A stretch of 32,945 nt of DNA, taken from the NCBI GenBank assembly GCA_018609125.1, contig JABAYF010000015.1:1-32945 (forward strand), given 5' to 3'. Positions within the stretch are counted from its first letter, which is position 1, and each line of letters opens with the position of its first letter. The notes under the pieces are model-generated. The model was given only the letters and a program-made list of their open reading frames with translations. It was not told the DNA's origin and did not search any database. The position numbers were made by a program, and so were the translations under genes. Below are positions 26,229 to 32,945 of the stretch, in pieces. This DNA comes from Candidatus Nanopelagicales bacterium (GTDB lineage: Bacteria > Actinomycetota > Actinomycetes > S36-B12).

Positions 26229-27821
26229 CTAACCGTGGGTGGATGTCATGGTTCGGGAGAGCAGCCAGGCGGGTATGGCCGCCACAACGATGAGAGCCAG
26301 AGCGTAAGGCGCGGCCTGACCGTAAGCGGCGATCTCGGTGCGACTCCACATTTGGGTGGCCAGGGTGTCCAGGCCGGTGGGCCGCAGCATCAAGGTGGCG
26401 GGGAGTTCCTTCATTGCGGTGAGAAAAACGAGGAGACCACCCGCGGCGATGCCCGGTGCGCTGAGGCGGCCGGTGGTTGACAGCCAGGCGCGCACGGGGC
26501 CGCGGCCCAGTGATCGGGCGGTGTCCTGCAGAACCGGAGAGACGGTGGCCACGCTGGTTCTGGTGACTCCGATCGCTTTGGGTAGAAACAACACGGCATA
26601 TGCCACCGCGAGGGTGAGTACCGTTTGGTAGATGCCGGGAAAGACCGACAGCGTCATGAAGACCAAGGAGAGGCCCACAACAACACCGGGAAGTGCGTGA
26701 CCGGTGTAGGAAAGCGACTCGATCGTACGAACGGATCGCGTGCGGTAGCGAGCGGCCAGGATACCCACGGGCAGTGCCAGAGCTAGGGCCAGCAGCGCGC
26801 CCATCAGGGCCACCCAGGCGGTTGTTGCAGCCGCACTTAATATTTCGGCTAGATCAAGGTTAAGAGAGGTGCTACGCGTCATGAGATTGATTAACGATGC
26901 CAGCGGAACGCCGAGCGCGAGGACGGTGATGGTGGTCAACCATGCGAACGCGCCGATGCGTGCGGGACCGCGCAGCGCAACGGTGACCGCCTGTCGTTGA
27001 GTTCCCCCGGAGGTGCGCCAACGTCGTCGGACGCCACGGGTGCGTCGTTCGGCGATCACGAGAAGTGCGGCAAGGGCAACCAGGAGAAGGGCGAGGACCG
27101 CTGCGCTGACCCGGTCGAAACTGCCCCGGTAGGAGGCATAGATCACTCGAGTGAATGCGTCCACCCGAAACAGGGCCACCGCGCCAAAATCGCTGAGGGT
27201 ATAGAGCGCCACAAGTAGTGCACCAGCGGCAGCAGCAGGCCACGCCTGGGGAAGAGTGGAGCCAATGAATGCGCGGATGGGGCCTTGGCCTAGTGACCGG
27301 GCGACTTCTTCCAAAGCCGGATCGGCTGCACGAAATGCTGCCGCGGTGGGTAGGACGACATAGGGAGTTGAAACTAAAACCAAGACGGTGACCGCAGCCC
27401 AGAAGCCGTTAAACCACGGGAATTGAGCCAACCAAGCGTATGCCGCCACGTAGGAAGGCACCGCGAGTGGCAGTGAAACCAACACGAGCCACGTGCGACG
27501 CAATGCAATGTTGGTGCGGGACACCAGCCATGCCGTGGGAATGCCAATCACCAGACACAGGCCGGTAACGACGAAAACAAGCGCAACGCTCGTGCCCACT
27601 GTTTCTGCGGTACGTGCGCGCCACAGCACGTCGACAATGCGACTGATGCCGGCTTCCCACACTCGGACGAATAAATAGGCCAGGGGCAGTAGTGCCACGA
27701 TGGCGGTGATTGTGCCGAGAATCAGCAGCAGCGCTGGTGGTTGTTGACGTAGGCGAGCACGTAACGACATCGCCCCACCACTGCGGAGCGATGTCGTCGA
27801 AGTGGTGGCAGGTGCAGTCAC
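26229..27821 (-). CDS. Ferric-iron ABC transporter permease (FbpB type, fused two-unit)
   Basis: A 530-residue inner-membrane permease made of two homologous halves, each with about six helices, as in FbpB of ferric-iron importers where one chain forms the whole channel. Each half carries a cytoplasmic EAA-type loop that docks with the ATPase: LEEVARSLGQGPIRAFIGSTLPQAW in the first half and LQDTARSLGRGPVRAWLSTTGRLSAPGI in the second. Its start codon overlaps the stop of the binding-protein gene by four bases (27818-27821), and the ATPase gene follows after nine bases, so all three are one translationally coupled operon. Confidence 0.91.
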   Translation of the reverse strand: MTAPATTSTTSLRSGGAMSLRARLRQQPPALLLILGTITAIVALLPLAYLFVRVWEAGISRIVDVLWRARTAETVGTSVALVFVVTGLCLVIGIPTAWLVSRTNIALRRTWLVLVSLPLAVPSYVAAYAWLAQFPWFNGFWAAVTVLVLVSTPYVVLPTAAAFRAADPALEEVARSLGQGPIRAFIGSTLPQAWPAAAAGALLVALYTLSDFGAVALFRVDAFTRVIYASYRGSFDRVSAAVLALLLVALAALLVIAERRTRGVRRRWRTSGGTQRQAVTVALRGPARIGAFAWLTTITVLALGVPLASLINLMTRSTSLNLDLAEILSAAATTAWVALMGALLALALALPVGILAARYRTRSVRTIESLSYTGHALPGVVVGLSLVFMTLSVFPGIYQTVLTLAVAYAVLFLPKAIGVTRTSVATVSPVLQDTARSLGRGPVRAWLSTTGRLSAPGIAAGGLLVFLTAMKELPATLMLRPTGLDTLATQMWSRTEIAAYGQAAPYALALIVVAAIPAWLLSRTMTSTHG

Positions 27822-28864
27822 AGGAGACCGACTTCCTCCAGCATGCGCAAAGTGCCGGGAAGATCAGCGAGTTCTGTCAGTGGTGCATCGGGCCCGCGCA
27901 GGGAATCTAATGGTGGAATCCCGTCTACGGAGGCAACCCCAGGCACAAGCGGGTATTCATATGTGTTGGCAACAAACCACTCTTGGGTCGCTGGTGTCAG
28001 GAGCCACTCCATGAGTTTCGCAGCAGCCGTGTTATCGGCAGATGTTGCCAACAATCCGACCCCGGCAACGTTCACCAAAGTTCCGGGATCTCCTGGAGCG
28101 GTAAACGCGATCTGAGCCTGCATAGCGTCGGCGCCCACTTCAGCGGCCTTTTCGTACCAGTAGTAGTGGTTGATCAAGCCAAGCTCCACCTGGCCGGTAT
28201 CGACCGCATCAAGAATGAGACCGTTCTTTTCAAATGTTTGAACGTCGTTGGCGACCAGACCGTCTAACCATGCTCGGGTGACGTCATCACCGGCGGACAC
28301 GCGCATCGCGGTGACGAAAGTCTGAAAGGAAGCATTGGTGGGTGCGATCCCCACCTGGCCACGCCACACCGGATCGGTGAGATCGAAAACGCTCGTGGGA
28401 ACCTGGGTGGCCGTGAGTTGCTCAGAGTCATAGGCGATCACTCGAGCACGTCCGGTGACACCGGTCCAGGTTCCATCAATGGCGCGGTAGTTGACTGGCA
28501 CGGTGGTACTGATCGCCGCCGGGAGCGGGGCAAAGAGTCCCTCGGCGGCAACAGCGCCCAAAGCTCCGGCATCTTGGGCGAAGAAGACATTGGCCGGGGT
28601 TCGGTCGCCCTCCTCGAGTAGTTGTGCGGCCAATTCGGCGGTGTCGCCGTAACGAGCGGCCACCGTGATACCGGTTTCGGCAGTGAACTGCTCAAAGAGT
28701 GGGCCCACGAGGGCTTCGGACCGGCCGGAGTACACCGTGATGCTGGTGGCACCGTCACCGGTGGGGTCGGTGTTGGCATCAGAGTTCGAGCCGCAGGCGG
28801 TGAGAGCTAAGGCGGTGGCGATAGCGGCGGAAACGACGATGGTGCGCCGAGCAGTTCGGGTCAC
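27818..28864 (-). CDS. Iron ABC transporter substrate-binding lipoprotein (FbpA type)
   Basis: A 348-residue periplasm-side binding protein. The N-terminus is a lipoprotein signal: MTRTARRT, hydrophobic core, then lipobox ALTAC with lipidated Cys24, followed by a Ser/Asn/Asp-rich tether. The mature part begins SITVYSGRSEALVGPLFEQFTAETGI, the standard start of FbpA-like ferric-iron binding proteins, and LINHYYWYEKA supplies the tyrosine pair that coordinates Fe(III) in this family. GTG start with GGAGG four bases upstream. First gene of the fbp-type operon, preceded by an iron-box promoter. Phosphonate or thiamine binders are related but lack the tyrosine pair in this context. Confidence 0.92.
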   Translation of the reverse strand: MTRTARRTIVVSAAIATALALTACGSNSDANTDPTGDGATSITVYSGRSEALVGPLFEQFTAETGITVAARYGDTAELAAQLLEEGDRTPANVFFAQDAGALGAVAAEGLFAPLPAAISTTVPVNYRAIDGTWTGVTGRARVIAYDSEQLTATQVPTSVFDLTDPVWRGQVGIAPTNASFQTFVTAMRVSAGDDVTRAWLDGLVANDVQTFEKNGLILDAVDTGQVELGLINHYYWYEKAAEVGADAMQAQIAFTAPGDPGTLVNVAGVGLLATSADNTAAAKLMEWLLTPATQEWFVANTYEYPLVPGVASVDGIPPLDSLRGPDAPLTELADLPGTLRMLEEVGLL

Positions 28865-28878
28865 GAATCCTCCAGAAG

Positions 28879-28897
28879 TAAGGCTTACCTAAATTAG
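28879..28897 (-). promoter_or_regulatory. Second, weaker DtxR/IdeR-like half-site cluster
   Basis: AGGCTTACCTAA (28881-28892) repeats the core of the main box, AGGTTTACCTAA (28896-28907), at a 15-base offset with one mismatch. Against the 19-base consensus this copy matches about 12 positions, so it is likely a low-affinity site allowing a second regulator dimer to bind beside the first. Confidence 0.5.
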
Positions 28898-28912
28898 GTT
28901 TACCTAACCTAT
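28894..28912 (-). promoter_or_regulatory. DtxR/IdeR-type iron box
   Basis: TTAGGTTTACCTAACCTAT matches the DtxR/IdeR consensus TTAGGTTAGSCTAACCTAA at 16 of 19 positions, with both half-sites (TTAGGTT and CTAACCT) intact. It lies 30-48 bases upstream of the binding-lipoprotein start codon and covers the position expected for the -10 element of its promoter, so an Fe(II)-loaded DtxR/IdeR regulator would block transcription when iron is sufficient. The regulator gene itself is not in the window. Confidence 0.8.
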
Positions 28913-28936
28913 TCTGACCGCCCGTAGGATTGTCAA
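28906..28936 (-). promoter_or_regulatory. Candidate promoter of the iron-transport operon
   Basis: On the minus strand a perfect TTGACA (28931-28936) is followed after 19 bases by TAGGTT (28906-28911), or after 17-18 bases by weaker hexamers. The -10 region falls inside the iron box, which is the usual repression geometry. The -35 is clear; the exact -10 and start point are inferred. Confidence 0.5.
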
Positions 28937-28969
28937 ATCGATGGGCCAGAACTGGGCTATGTTGCCCCC

Positions 28970-29521
28970 GTGACCGCCGCCTTGATTGTTGTCGACGTAC
29001 AGGTGGGATTCGACGATTCGGCGTGGGGACCTCGGGATAATCCGGACGCGGAAGCGAATATTGCCCGTCTTATAGCTTCCTGGCGCCGTACGGATCGGCC
29101 GCTCATCCTGGTCCGTCATGACTCGGTTACGCCGGGATCACCTCTGCTGGGTGGCACTCCCGGCAATGAACTTCGAGACTTCGTCGACGGCCCGCGGGAT
29201 CTGTTCGTGACGAAGTCGGTCAACTCCGCCTTTTACGGCGATCCAGACCTACACCAATGGCTGCAAGGACGTGACATCGGTGAACTGGTCGTCTGCGGTG
29301 TGACGACGAATCACTGCGTGGAGACCACGGCGCGGATGGCAGCAAACCTCGGCTACAAGGTCTGGTTCGTGTTGGACGCGACCCATACCTTTGACCGGCT
29401 GGGTCCAGACGGACGCATAGTGCCAGCCGCAGAGCTCGCTCGAGCAACGGCTGCGAGTCTGCACGGGGAGTTTGCGATGGTCACATCCACATCGGCGCTG
29501 CTAGAAGTGTTCACGCCATAG
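28970..29521 (+). CDS. Isochorismatase-family cysteine hydrolase
   Basis: A 183-residue cysteine hydrolase of the isochorismatase superfamily (nicotinamidase/isochorismatase/N-carbamoyl hydrolase fold). The catalytic triad is visible: Asp9 in VVDVQ, Lys82 in FVTKSVNSAF, and Cys116 in CGVTTNHCVETTAR, preceded by the cis-peptide VT segment. There is no aryl-carrier-protein extension, so it is not a siderophore EntB-type enzyme although it lies beside the iron operon. The true substrate is unknown. It diverges from the iron operon and shares its 105-base promoter region; its 3' end overlaps the sterol-carrier-like gene by 21 bases. Confidence 0.87.
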   Translation: MTAALIVVDVQVGFDDSAWGPRDNPDAEANIARLIASWRRTDRPLILVRHDSVTPGSPLLGGTPGNELRDFVDGPRDLFVTKSVNSAFYGDPDLHQWLQGRDIGELVVCGVTTNHCVETTARMAANLGYKVWFVLDATHTFDRLGPDGRIVPAAELARATAASLHGEFAMVTSTSALLEVFTP

Positions 29522-29860
29522 CGGAAGCAATGAGGACAGGTCGCTTCGCTCTCCGCTGGCTTGCAGCGCACCGGAGTTGATGCCGCTGGACCAGTCCAGT
29601 TCCCCGGTGACCAGCAGCAGCCAGGTGCGGGCGTCGCATTCGACCAGGGCCGGTGGCGTACCGCGTCGATGCTTGATGCCCGCAACAACCTGAATGGCAG
29701 CGTAGGGCGGAATGCGCACCTCGACGCTGTGCCCGGGGGCAATGCTCGACAGCTGGGCTAATGCTTCTTTAACCGCTGCTTTCTCGCAGGCACGGTCAGG
29801 TTTTTCGTTGCGTCCGTAGTGGTCTAGGCACGCTTGGATCACCAACGGTGCAGTATTCAC
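29501..29860 (-). CDS. Sterol carrier family protein (bacterial SCP ortholog)
   Basis: A 119-residue protein matching the small bacterial SCP-like family: KAAVKEALAQLSSIAPGHSVEVRIPPYAAIQVVAGIKHRRGTPP, then VECDARTWLLLVTGELDWSSGINSGALQASGERSDLSSLLPL. The last segment is the SCP2 fold pattern, where a Trp-x-x-Leu-x-x-Gly helix and a SGER turn are typical. Ligand unknown. GTG 29860 is chosen: it lies ten bases after the hydrolase stop codon, whereas the upstream ATG at 29938 would overlap that gene by 68 bases. In many actinomycetes this gene sits next to purF; here the iron transporter and two other genes separate them. Confidence 0.82.
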   Translation of the reverse strand: MNTAPLVIQACLDHYGRNEKPDRACEKAAVKEALAQLSSIAPGHSVEVRIPPYAAIQVVAGIKHRRGTPPALVECDARTWLLLVTGELDWSSGINSGALQASGERSDLSSLLPLWREHF

Positions 29861-29870
29861 GAACGCGCCA

Positions 29871-30734
29871 TCAACGCATGACCTGTGCAGTGATGAAACC
29901 CAAAACCTCAGCGAGTGCCTGTTCCCAACCCAAATCAAGCATCACGTCGTGCCCGATGGGTGATCCGTCGGCGCGAGTAAGCCATGCCGGTTCAACTCCG
30001 TAGGCGTCAGCCGTGCGTTCCACATCGCGTTCGCGAACGAGGGAGTCTGACCTGGTGCCGGCCACCATCACGGGACAGCGCACCGGGCCGATGTGCCTGC
30101 GTCCTAGTAGTTGGTATTGCACGAGCGGAGATTCGCGACCGAGTCGGCTCACATAGCGTCGTGCTGTACCGGGATCGAGGCCGGGAAAAAGTTGATCGGC
30201 GGTCATCGGCAAGGTGCGCCCAACAACAGCGGCCCCGGCAGACGCAGGCCGCTGCTTTGCGATGTGCCAAAGATTCGGTGTAGATCCGGTCAGGGGAGCG
30301 GGTGTGAGCAGGACAAGCCCCCGCGGGGAGTACCGGTCTGCCACAAGTTGAGCAACAAGTGCGCCCATGGAGTGGCCCACAAGCACGGGTGGTTGCGGAA
30401 GTTCGGTGATGGTTTGCATCACGTCGTGCACGTAGTCCCGCAGTAGAGTGCGTGATAGTTTGCGTGCTCCACCAGAGCCGCCATGGCCCCGAAGTGACAC
30501 CGCGTACGAGGGGAATCCCTTGGCTGCTGCGGCCGGCAACCAGTTTTCCTCAAAACACCAGGCACCATGTGCCAAGCCGTGGATGAAAAGCAGGGGTGGA
30601 GTGCGCTTGGAGCGTGACTCGTTCGCCCAACCGGCAGGCATGGAAGATACCACTTCGCGGTAAACCCCAGAAGAGGGCACCGACCAATCCCACTGCCGCA
30701 TAACCGTTCTCGGTTTGCGCATGGATGCGCTCAC
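29871..30734 (-). CDS. Alpha/beta hydrolase
   Basis: A 287-residue alpha/beta-hydrolase-fold enzyme of the esterase/lysophospholipase-like type. Seen: LLFIHGLAHGAWCFEENW with the oxyanion-hole HG, the nucleophile elbow GHSMG (Ser122), and the remaining triad as Asp230 in AGTRSDSLV and His262 in GSPIGHDVML. No signal peptide, so it acts in the cytoplasm. The GTG start overlaps the monooxygenase stop by four bases (GTGA), implying translational coupling; ATG 30722 is an alternative start. It may hydrolyse an ester or lactone made by the upstream monooxygenase, which is an inference from gene order. Confidence 0.85.
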   Translation of the reverse strand: MSASMRKPRTVMRQWDWSVPSSGVYREVVSSMPAGWANESRSKRTPPLLFIHGLAHGAWCFEENWLPAAAAKGFPSYAVSLRGHGGSGGARKLSRTLLRDYVHDVMQTITELPQPPVLVGHSMGALVAQLVADRYSPRGLVLLTPAPLTGSTPNLWHIAKQRPASAGAAVVGRTLPMTADQLFPGLDPGTARRYVSRLGRESPLVQYQLLGRRHIGPVRCPVMVAGTRSDSLVRERDVERTADAYGVEPAWLTRADGSPIGHDVMLDLGWEQALAEVLGFITAQVMR

Positions 30735-32074
30735 GCGGACACTTTCTCCAACACGGCGAGGTCGCCTTCCAGGGCGACAAGGTACTCCTGATGAGCAATC
30801 TCGTAGTAGTGGCGAGTGGAATCCTTGTAGTTCGCGCCGCCAGTGAAGCGTACGTGCGTTTGTTCGATGACATCCCGATAGAACTCCCGGGCCCGATCGG
30901 GGTCAAGTCGCATGAGTTCCGCATAGGAGGCAATGAGTACGCCCTGCCAGTGCGCGATCGTCCACTGTCCACTATCGGGCTGAATCAGACCGGATACGAC
31001 CAGGTTGTCAAAGCGTGGGGTAAATATCTGTCGGGCCAGCACCGGGTGGTCGCCGGTCGGGTTGAGCCAGTCATCGTCAAGAAAGGGAAAGTGTGCGAGA
31101 TAGCCGGTGGCAAAGATCACCAGGTCAATCTCTGCTTCGGTGCCATCGGTGAATACGACCCTGGACTCGTCGAAGTGGTCGATATCGGGCTTGGGCACGA
31201 TGTCGCCGTGTCCGACGTAGTAGACCAACTGTTGGTTAATAATCGGGTGTGTCTCAAAGAAATCGTGATCTGGTTTGGGTAAGCCGAACCGGGTGAAGTC
31301 ACCTACGGTGAGACGCAGTGTGGTTTTAAACATGATGCGGCGCAGTGCAAGGGGCAACTTCATGGCGAGGAGGAGGTCTGCAGTCTGATCGCTGGGCCGA
31401 CCAAAAGCGTACTTCGGGTTGTAGTAGTAGCCGCGTCGAGTGGAGTGCACGGTCGACTTTGAATTTTGCGCACTTTCCACCGCGATGTCACACCCGGTAT
31501 TACCCGCTCCAACAACCAATACTCGTTTACCGCGCAGCACTTCAGCACCCTTGTACTGGGCAGAGTGCCGTATCTCGCCGGTGAACGAGTCCTGGCCCGG
31601 ATACTGCGGAGTCTTCGGCCACCAGTTGTGTCCGTTGGCCACCACCACACCGGCAAACCGAGAGGTCGTCTGCTCCCCGGTGACGCGGTCAGCAACCGTG
31701 ACATCCCACCCGTCATCGGCGTTCTCCCCGACAGGTGTGCACCGTACAACCTCGGTGTTCAGCGACAGGTGGTCATAGAGATCGAAGTGACGTGCATAGG
31801 ACTGGAAGTACTCGTGCACCTGCCAGTGCGAGGGGTAATCCGGATAGTGGTCGGGCATCGGGAAGTCGGGGAACTGAGTGAAGGGCTTGGTGGAAATGAG
31901 GTGGGTTGACTCATACACCCGGGAGTTCTCAGCGTGGTAGTTCCAGTTCCCACCAAGGTCGCTATCCCGCTCGAATCCGTGGGCATTGACGCCACGTTCG
32001 AGGAGATTCTTTAGGGCCGTCAAGCCGTGGGGGCCAGCACCGATGACGGCCCAGGGCAGGGGAGATTCACTCAT
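30731..32074 (-). CDS. Flavin-containing monooxygenase
   Basis: A 447-residue class B flavoprotein monooxygenase. Seen: FAD site GAGPHG (12-17), GGNWNY, the FMO fingerprint FTGEIRHSAQYKG (164-176), the NADPH site VVGAGNTGCD (188-197), and FATGY in the C-terminal part. The fingerprint matches the FMO form (HxxxYK) more than the Baeyer-Villiger form (HxxxWP), although some FMOs carry out Baeyer-Villiger reactions. Substrate unknown. It follows the MDR reductase gene by 43 bases, and its end overlaps the alpha/beta hydrolase start by four bases, so these genes probably form one operon. Confidence 0.9.
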   Translation of the reverse strand: MSESPLPWAVIGAGPHGLTALKNLLERGVNAHGFERDSDLGGNWNYHAENSRVYESTHLISTKPFTQFPDFPMPDHYPDYPSHWQVHEYFQSYARHFDLYDHLSLNTEVVRCTPVGENADDGWDVTVADRVTGEQTTSRFAGVVVANGHNWWPKTPQYPGQDSFTGEIRHSAQYKGAEVLRGKRVLVVGAGNTGCDIAVESAQNSKSTVHSTRRGYYYNPKYAFGRPSDQTADLLLAMKLPLALRRIMFKTTLRLTVGDFTRFGLPKPDHDFFETHPIINQQLVYYVGHGDIVPKPDIDHFDESRVVFTDGTEAEIDLVIFATGYLAHFPFLDDDWLNPTGDHPVLARQIFTPRFDNLVVSGLIQPDSGQWTIAHWQGVLIASYAELMRLDPDRAREFYRDVIEQTHVRFTGGANYKDSTRHYYEIAHQEYLVALEGDLAVLEKVSA

Positions 32075-32117
32075 GAACTGAGCATGGCCACTACGAGCCG
32101 GTTATGCAACCGTAAGT

Positions 32118-32945
32118 TCACACAGACGTAGCGTTCGCTTCCTGGCTGTTGGTCACGACCAGGAGTGTGCCGTCATTGAGTCCCTTGGATAAATCACCAA
32201 AGGATTCAGGGAGGGATTCGAATCCCTCCCGCACGTCCTCGCGGTGTGCGATTTTGCCGGCGCTGAGCCATTGCCATAGTTGATCGGTTGCTGCGGGGAT
32301 GTCATCCTCGAAATCTCCCAGCAGAAATCCTTGCATCCGGACGCTGCCATAGACGAGGCGCATCATGTTGCGAGGACCAGAAATCGGCTCGCTGTTGTCG
32401 TATCCGGCGATCTGCCCGCAGAGAACGATCACGCCGTATTTTGCAATGTTTTCAACCGCAGCCTGCAAGATTTCGCCCCCGACGTTGTCAAAGAAGATAT
32501 TGACGCCAGCAGGTGCCAGTGCGCGAATCTGTTGTTCCACGTTTGCCTCGCGGTAGTTAATCGCTGCATCGAATCGAAGGTCCTGGGTCAAGTAGTTGCA
32601 CTTTTCGGTTGAGCCCGCGATCCCGATGACTCGACAACCCATGATCTTGCCGATTTGACCGGCGACCGATCCCGTTGATCCGGCCGCACCCGAGACGACC
32701 AAAACGTCACCTGCTTCGGGTCGCCCGATCTTGGTCATTCCCATGTAAGCGGTGAGCGCGTTCATCCCTAGTGGCCCCATTGCTTGCACGAGAGAGACAT
32801 CCGGTCGGACCGGGCGCACGGGCATCACGTTCGCATCGACGATGGCGTAGTCCTGCCATGAGCCGATGGTGGTTACCCGATCGCCTGGACTAAATCGTGC
32901 ATCCCTGCTGGCGACCACGGTGCCGGCGCATGTGGCCAGCATGGG
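32118..32945 (-). CDS. MDR-family NADP-dependent oxidoreductase (partial, cut by window end)
   Basis: The 3' part (275 codons and the stop visible) of a medium-chain dehydrogenase/reductase of the zinc-independent, leukotriene-B4-dehydrogenase/curcumin-reductase type, which reduces conjugated C=C bonds of enones with NADPH. Seen: MGPLGMNALTAYMGMTKIGRPEAGDVLVVSGAAGSTGSVAGQIGKIMGCRVIGIAGS with the nucleotide-binding SGAAGSTGS, and FFDNVGGEILQAAV. The family is usually about 335 residues, so about 60 N-terminal residues lie outside the window; the frame stays open to the edge. Its product order fits a pathway in which a ketone made here is next oxygenated by the FMO. Contains a 22-base perfect palindrome at 32209-32230. 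Confidence 0.85.
   Translation of the reverse strand, partial: PMLATCAGTVVASRDARFSPGDRVTTIGSWQDYAIVDANVMPVRPVRPDVSLVQAMGPLGMNALTAYMGMTKIGRPEAGDVLVVSGAAGSTGSVAGQIGKIMGCRVIGIAGSTEKCNYLTQDLRFDAAINYREANVEQQIRALAPAGVNIFFDNVGGEILQAAVENIAKYGVIVLCGQIAGYDNSEPISGPRNMMRLVYGSVRMQGFLLGDFEDDIPAATDQLWQWLSAGKIAHREDVREGFESLPESFGDLSKGLNDGTLLVVTNSQEANATSV
32209..32230. repeat. 22-bp perfect palindrome inside the MDR gene
   Basis: The half-site GGGAGGGATTC is followed directly by its exact reverse complement, giving a 22-base perfect palindrome with a TTCGAA centre. It falls within codons for EGFESLP, a segment that is common in this protein family. It is reported as sequence structure only; no function is assigned. 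Confidence 0.9.

Noticed and set aside
32099-32112. CGGTT/AACCG inverted repeat between the MDR and monooxygenase genes
   Set aside because: Only a five-base stem, and the genes look co-transcribed.
32213-32226. T-arm-like sequence suggesting a tRNA
   Set aside because: No acceptor, D or anticodon stem can be built around it, and it lies within the MDR coding frame.

Overview
The window reads as chromosomal DNA of a free-living actinomycete (phylum Actinomycetota), roughly 60% G+C by eye, with many GTG starts. The evidence is gene content and order. It has topA-tmk-holB on one strand next to a DEAH/DUF1998 helicase and a TadE/Rv3654c/DUF4244 pilin cassette. It also has the leucine dehydrogenase - DUF3073 - purM - purF block, a deazaflavin (F420-type) oxidoreductase, a bacterial sterol-carrier-like protein and a DtxR/IdeR-type iron box. 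Coding density is very high: no stretch over 300 bases lacks a gene, and convergent genes are 10-13 bases apart or overlap. I see no rRNA, tRNA, CRISPR array, insertion sequence, integrase or prophage gene.

Layout. (1) 1-8.9 kb is a mosaic of small accessory units: a Tat-exported multicopper oxidase, a sarcosine-oxidase-like flavoenzyme, a proline-racemase-family enzyme with a GNAT acetyltransferase, a secreted alpha-acetolactate decarboxylase, an HPP-like membrane protein, a two-helix mini-protein, a flippase-like membrane protein, an EamA transporter and a possibly PspM-like membrane protein. (2) 8.9-16.7 kb is a minus-strand housekeeping block: H+-pyrophosphatase (hppA), topoisomerase I (topA), thymidylate kinase (tmk), a DUF2461 protein and DNA polymerase III delta-prime (holB). 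(3) 16.9-20.2 kb holds the helicase, which converges on and overlaps a three-gene pilin-like cassette lacking its usual TadA/B/C motor genes. (4) 20.4-24.6 kb holds an amino-acid dehydrogenase, DUF3073, and the translationally coupled purF-purM pair of purine synthesis. (5) 24.6-28.9 kb holds a deazaflavin oxidoreductase and a three-gene ferric-iron ABC transporter. The transporter promoter carries a 19-bp DtxR/IdeR-like operator and a second, weaker tandem copy. (6) 29-32.9 kb holds a cysteine hydrolase and a minus-strand run of MDR reductase (cut by the window end), flavin monooxygenase, alpha/beta hydrolase and sterol-carrier-like protein.

How the parts work together: hppA, topA, tmk, holB, purF and purM are core energy, nucleotide and replication functions. 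The iron transporter is almost certainly repressed when iron is plentiful. The last run looks like a small oxidative catabolic operon of unknown substrate. I do not see a clearly new defence or mobile system. The observations most worth a second look are the tandem iron box, the motorless pilin cassette, the short C-terminus of the acetolactate decarboxylase, the monooxygenase/hydrolase operon, and a 22-bp perfect palindrome inside the last gene.
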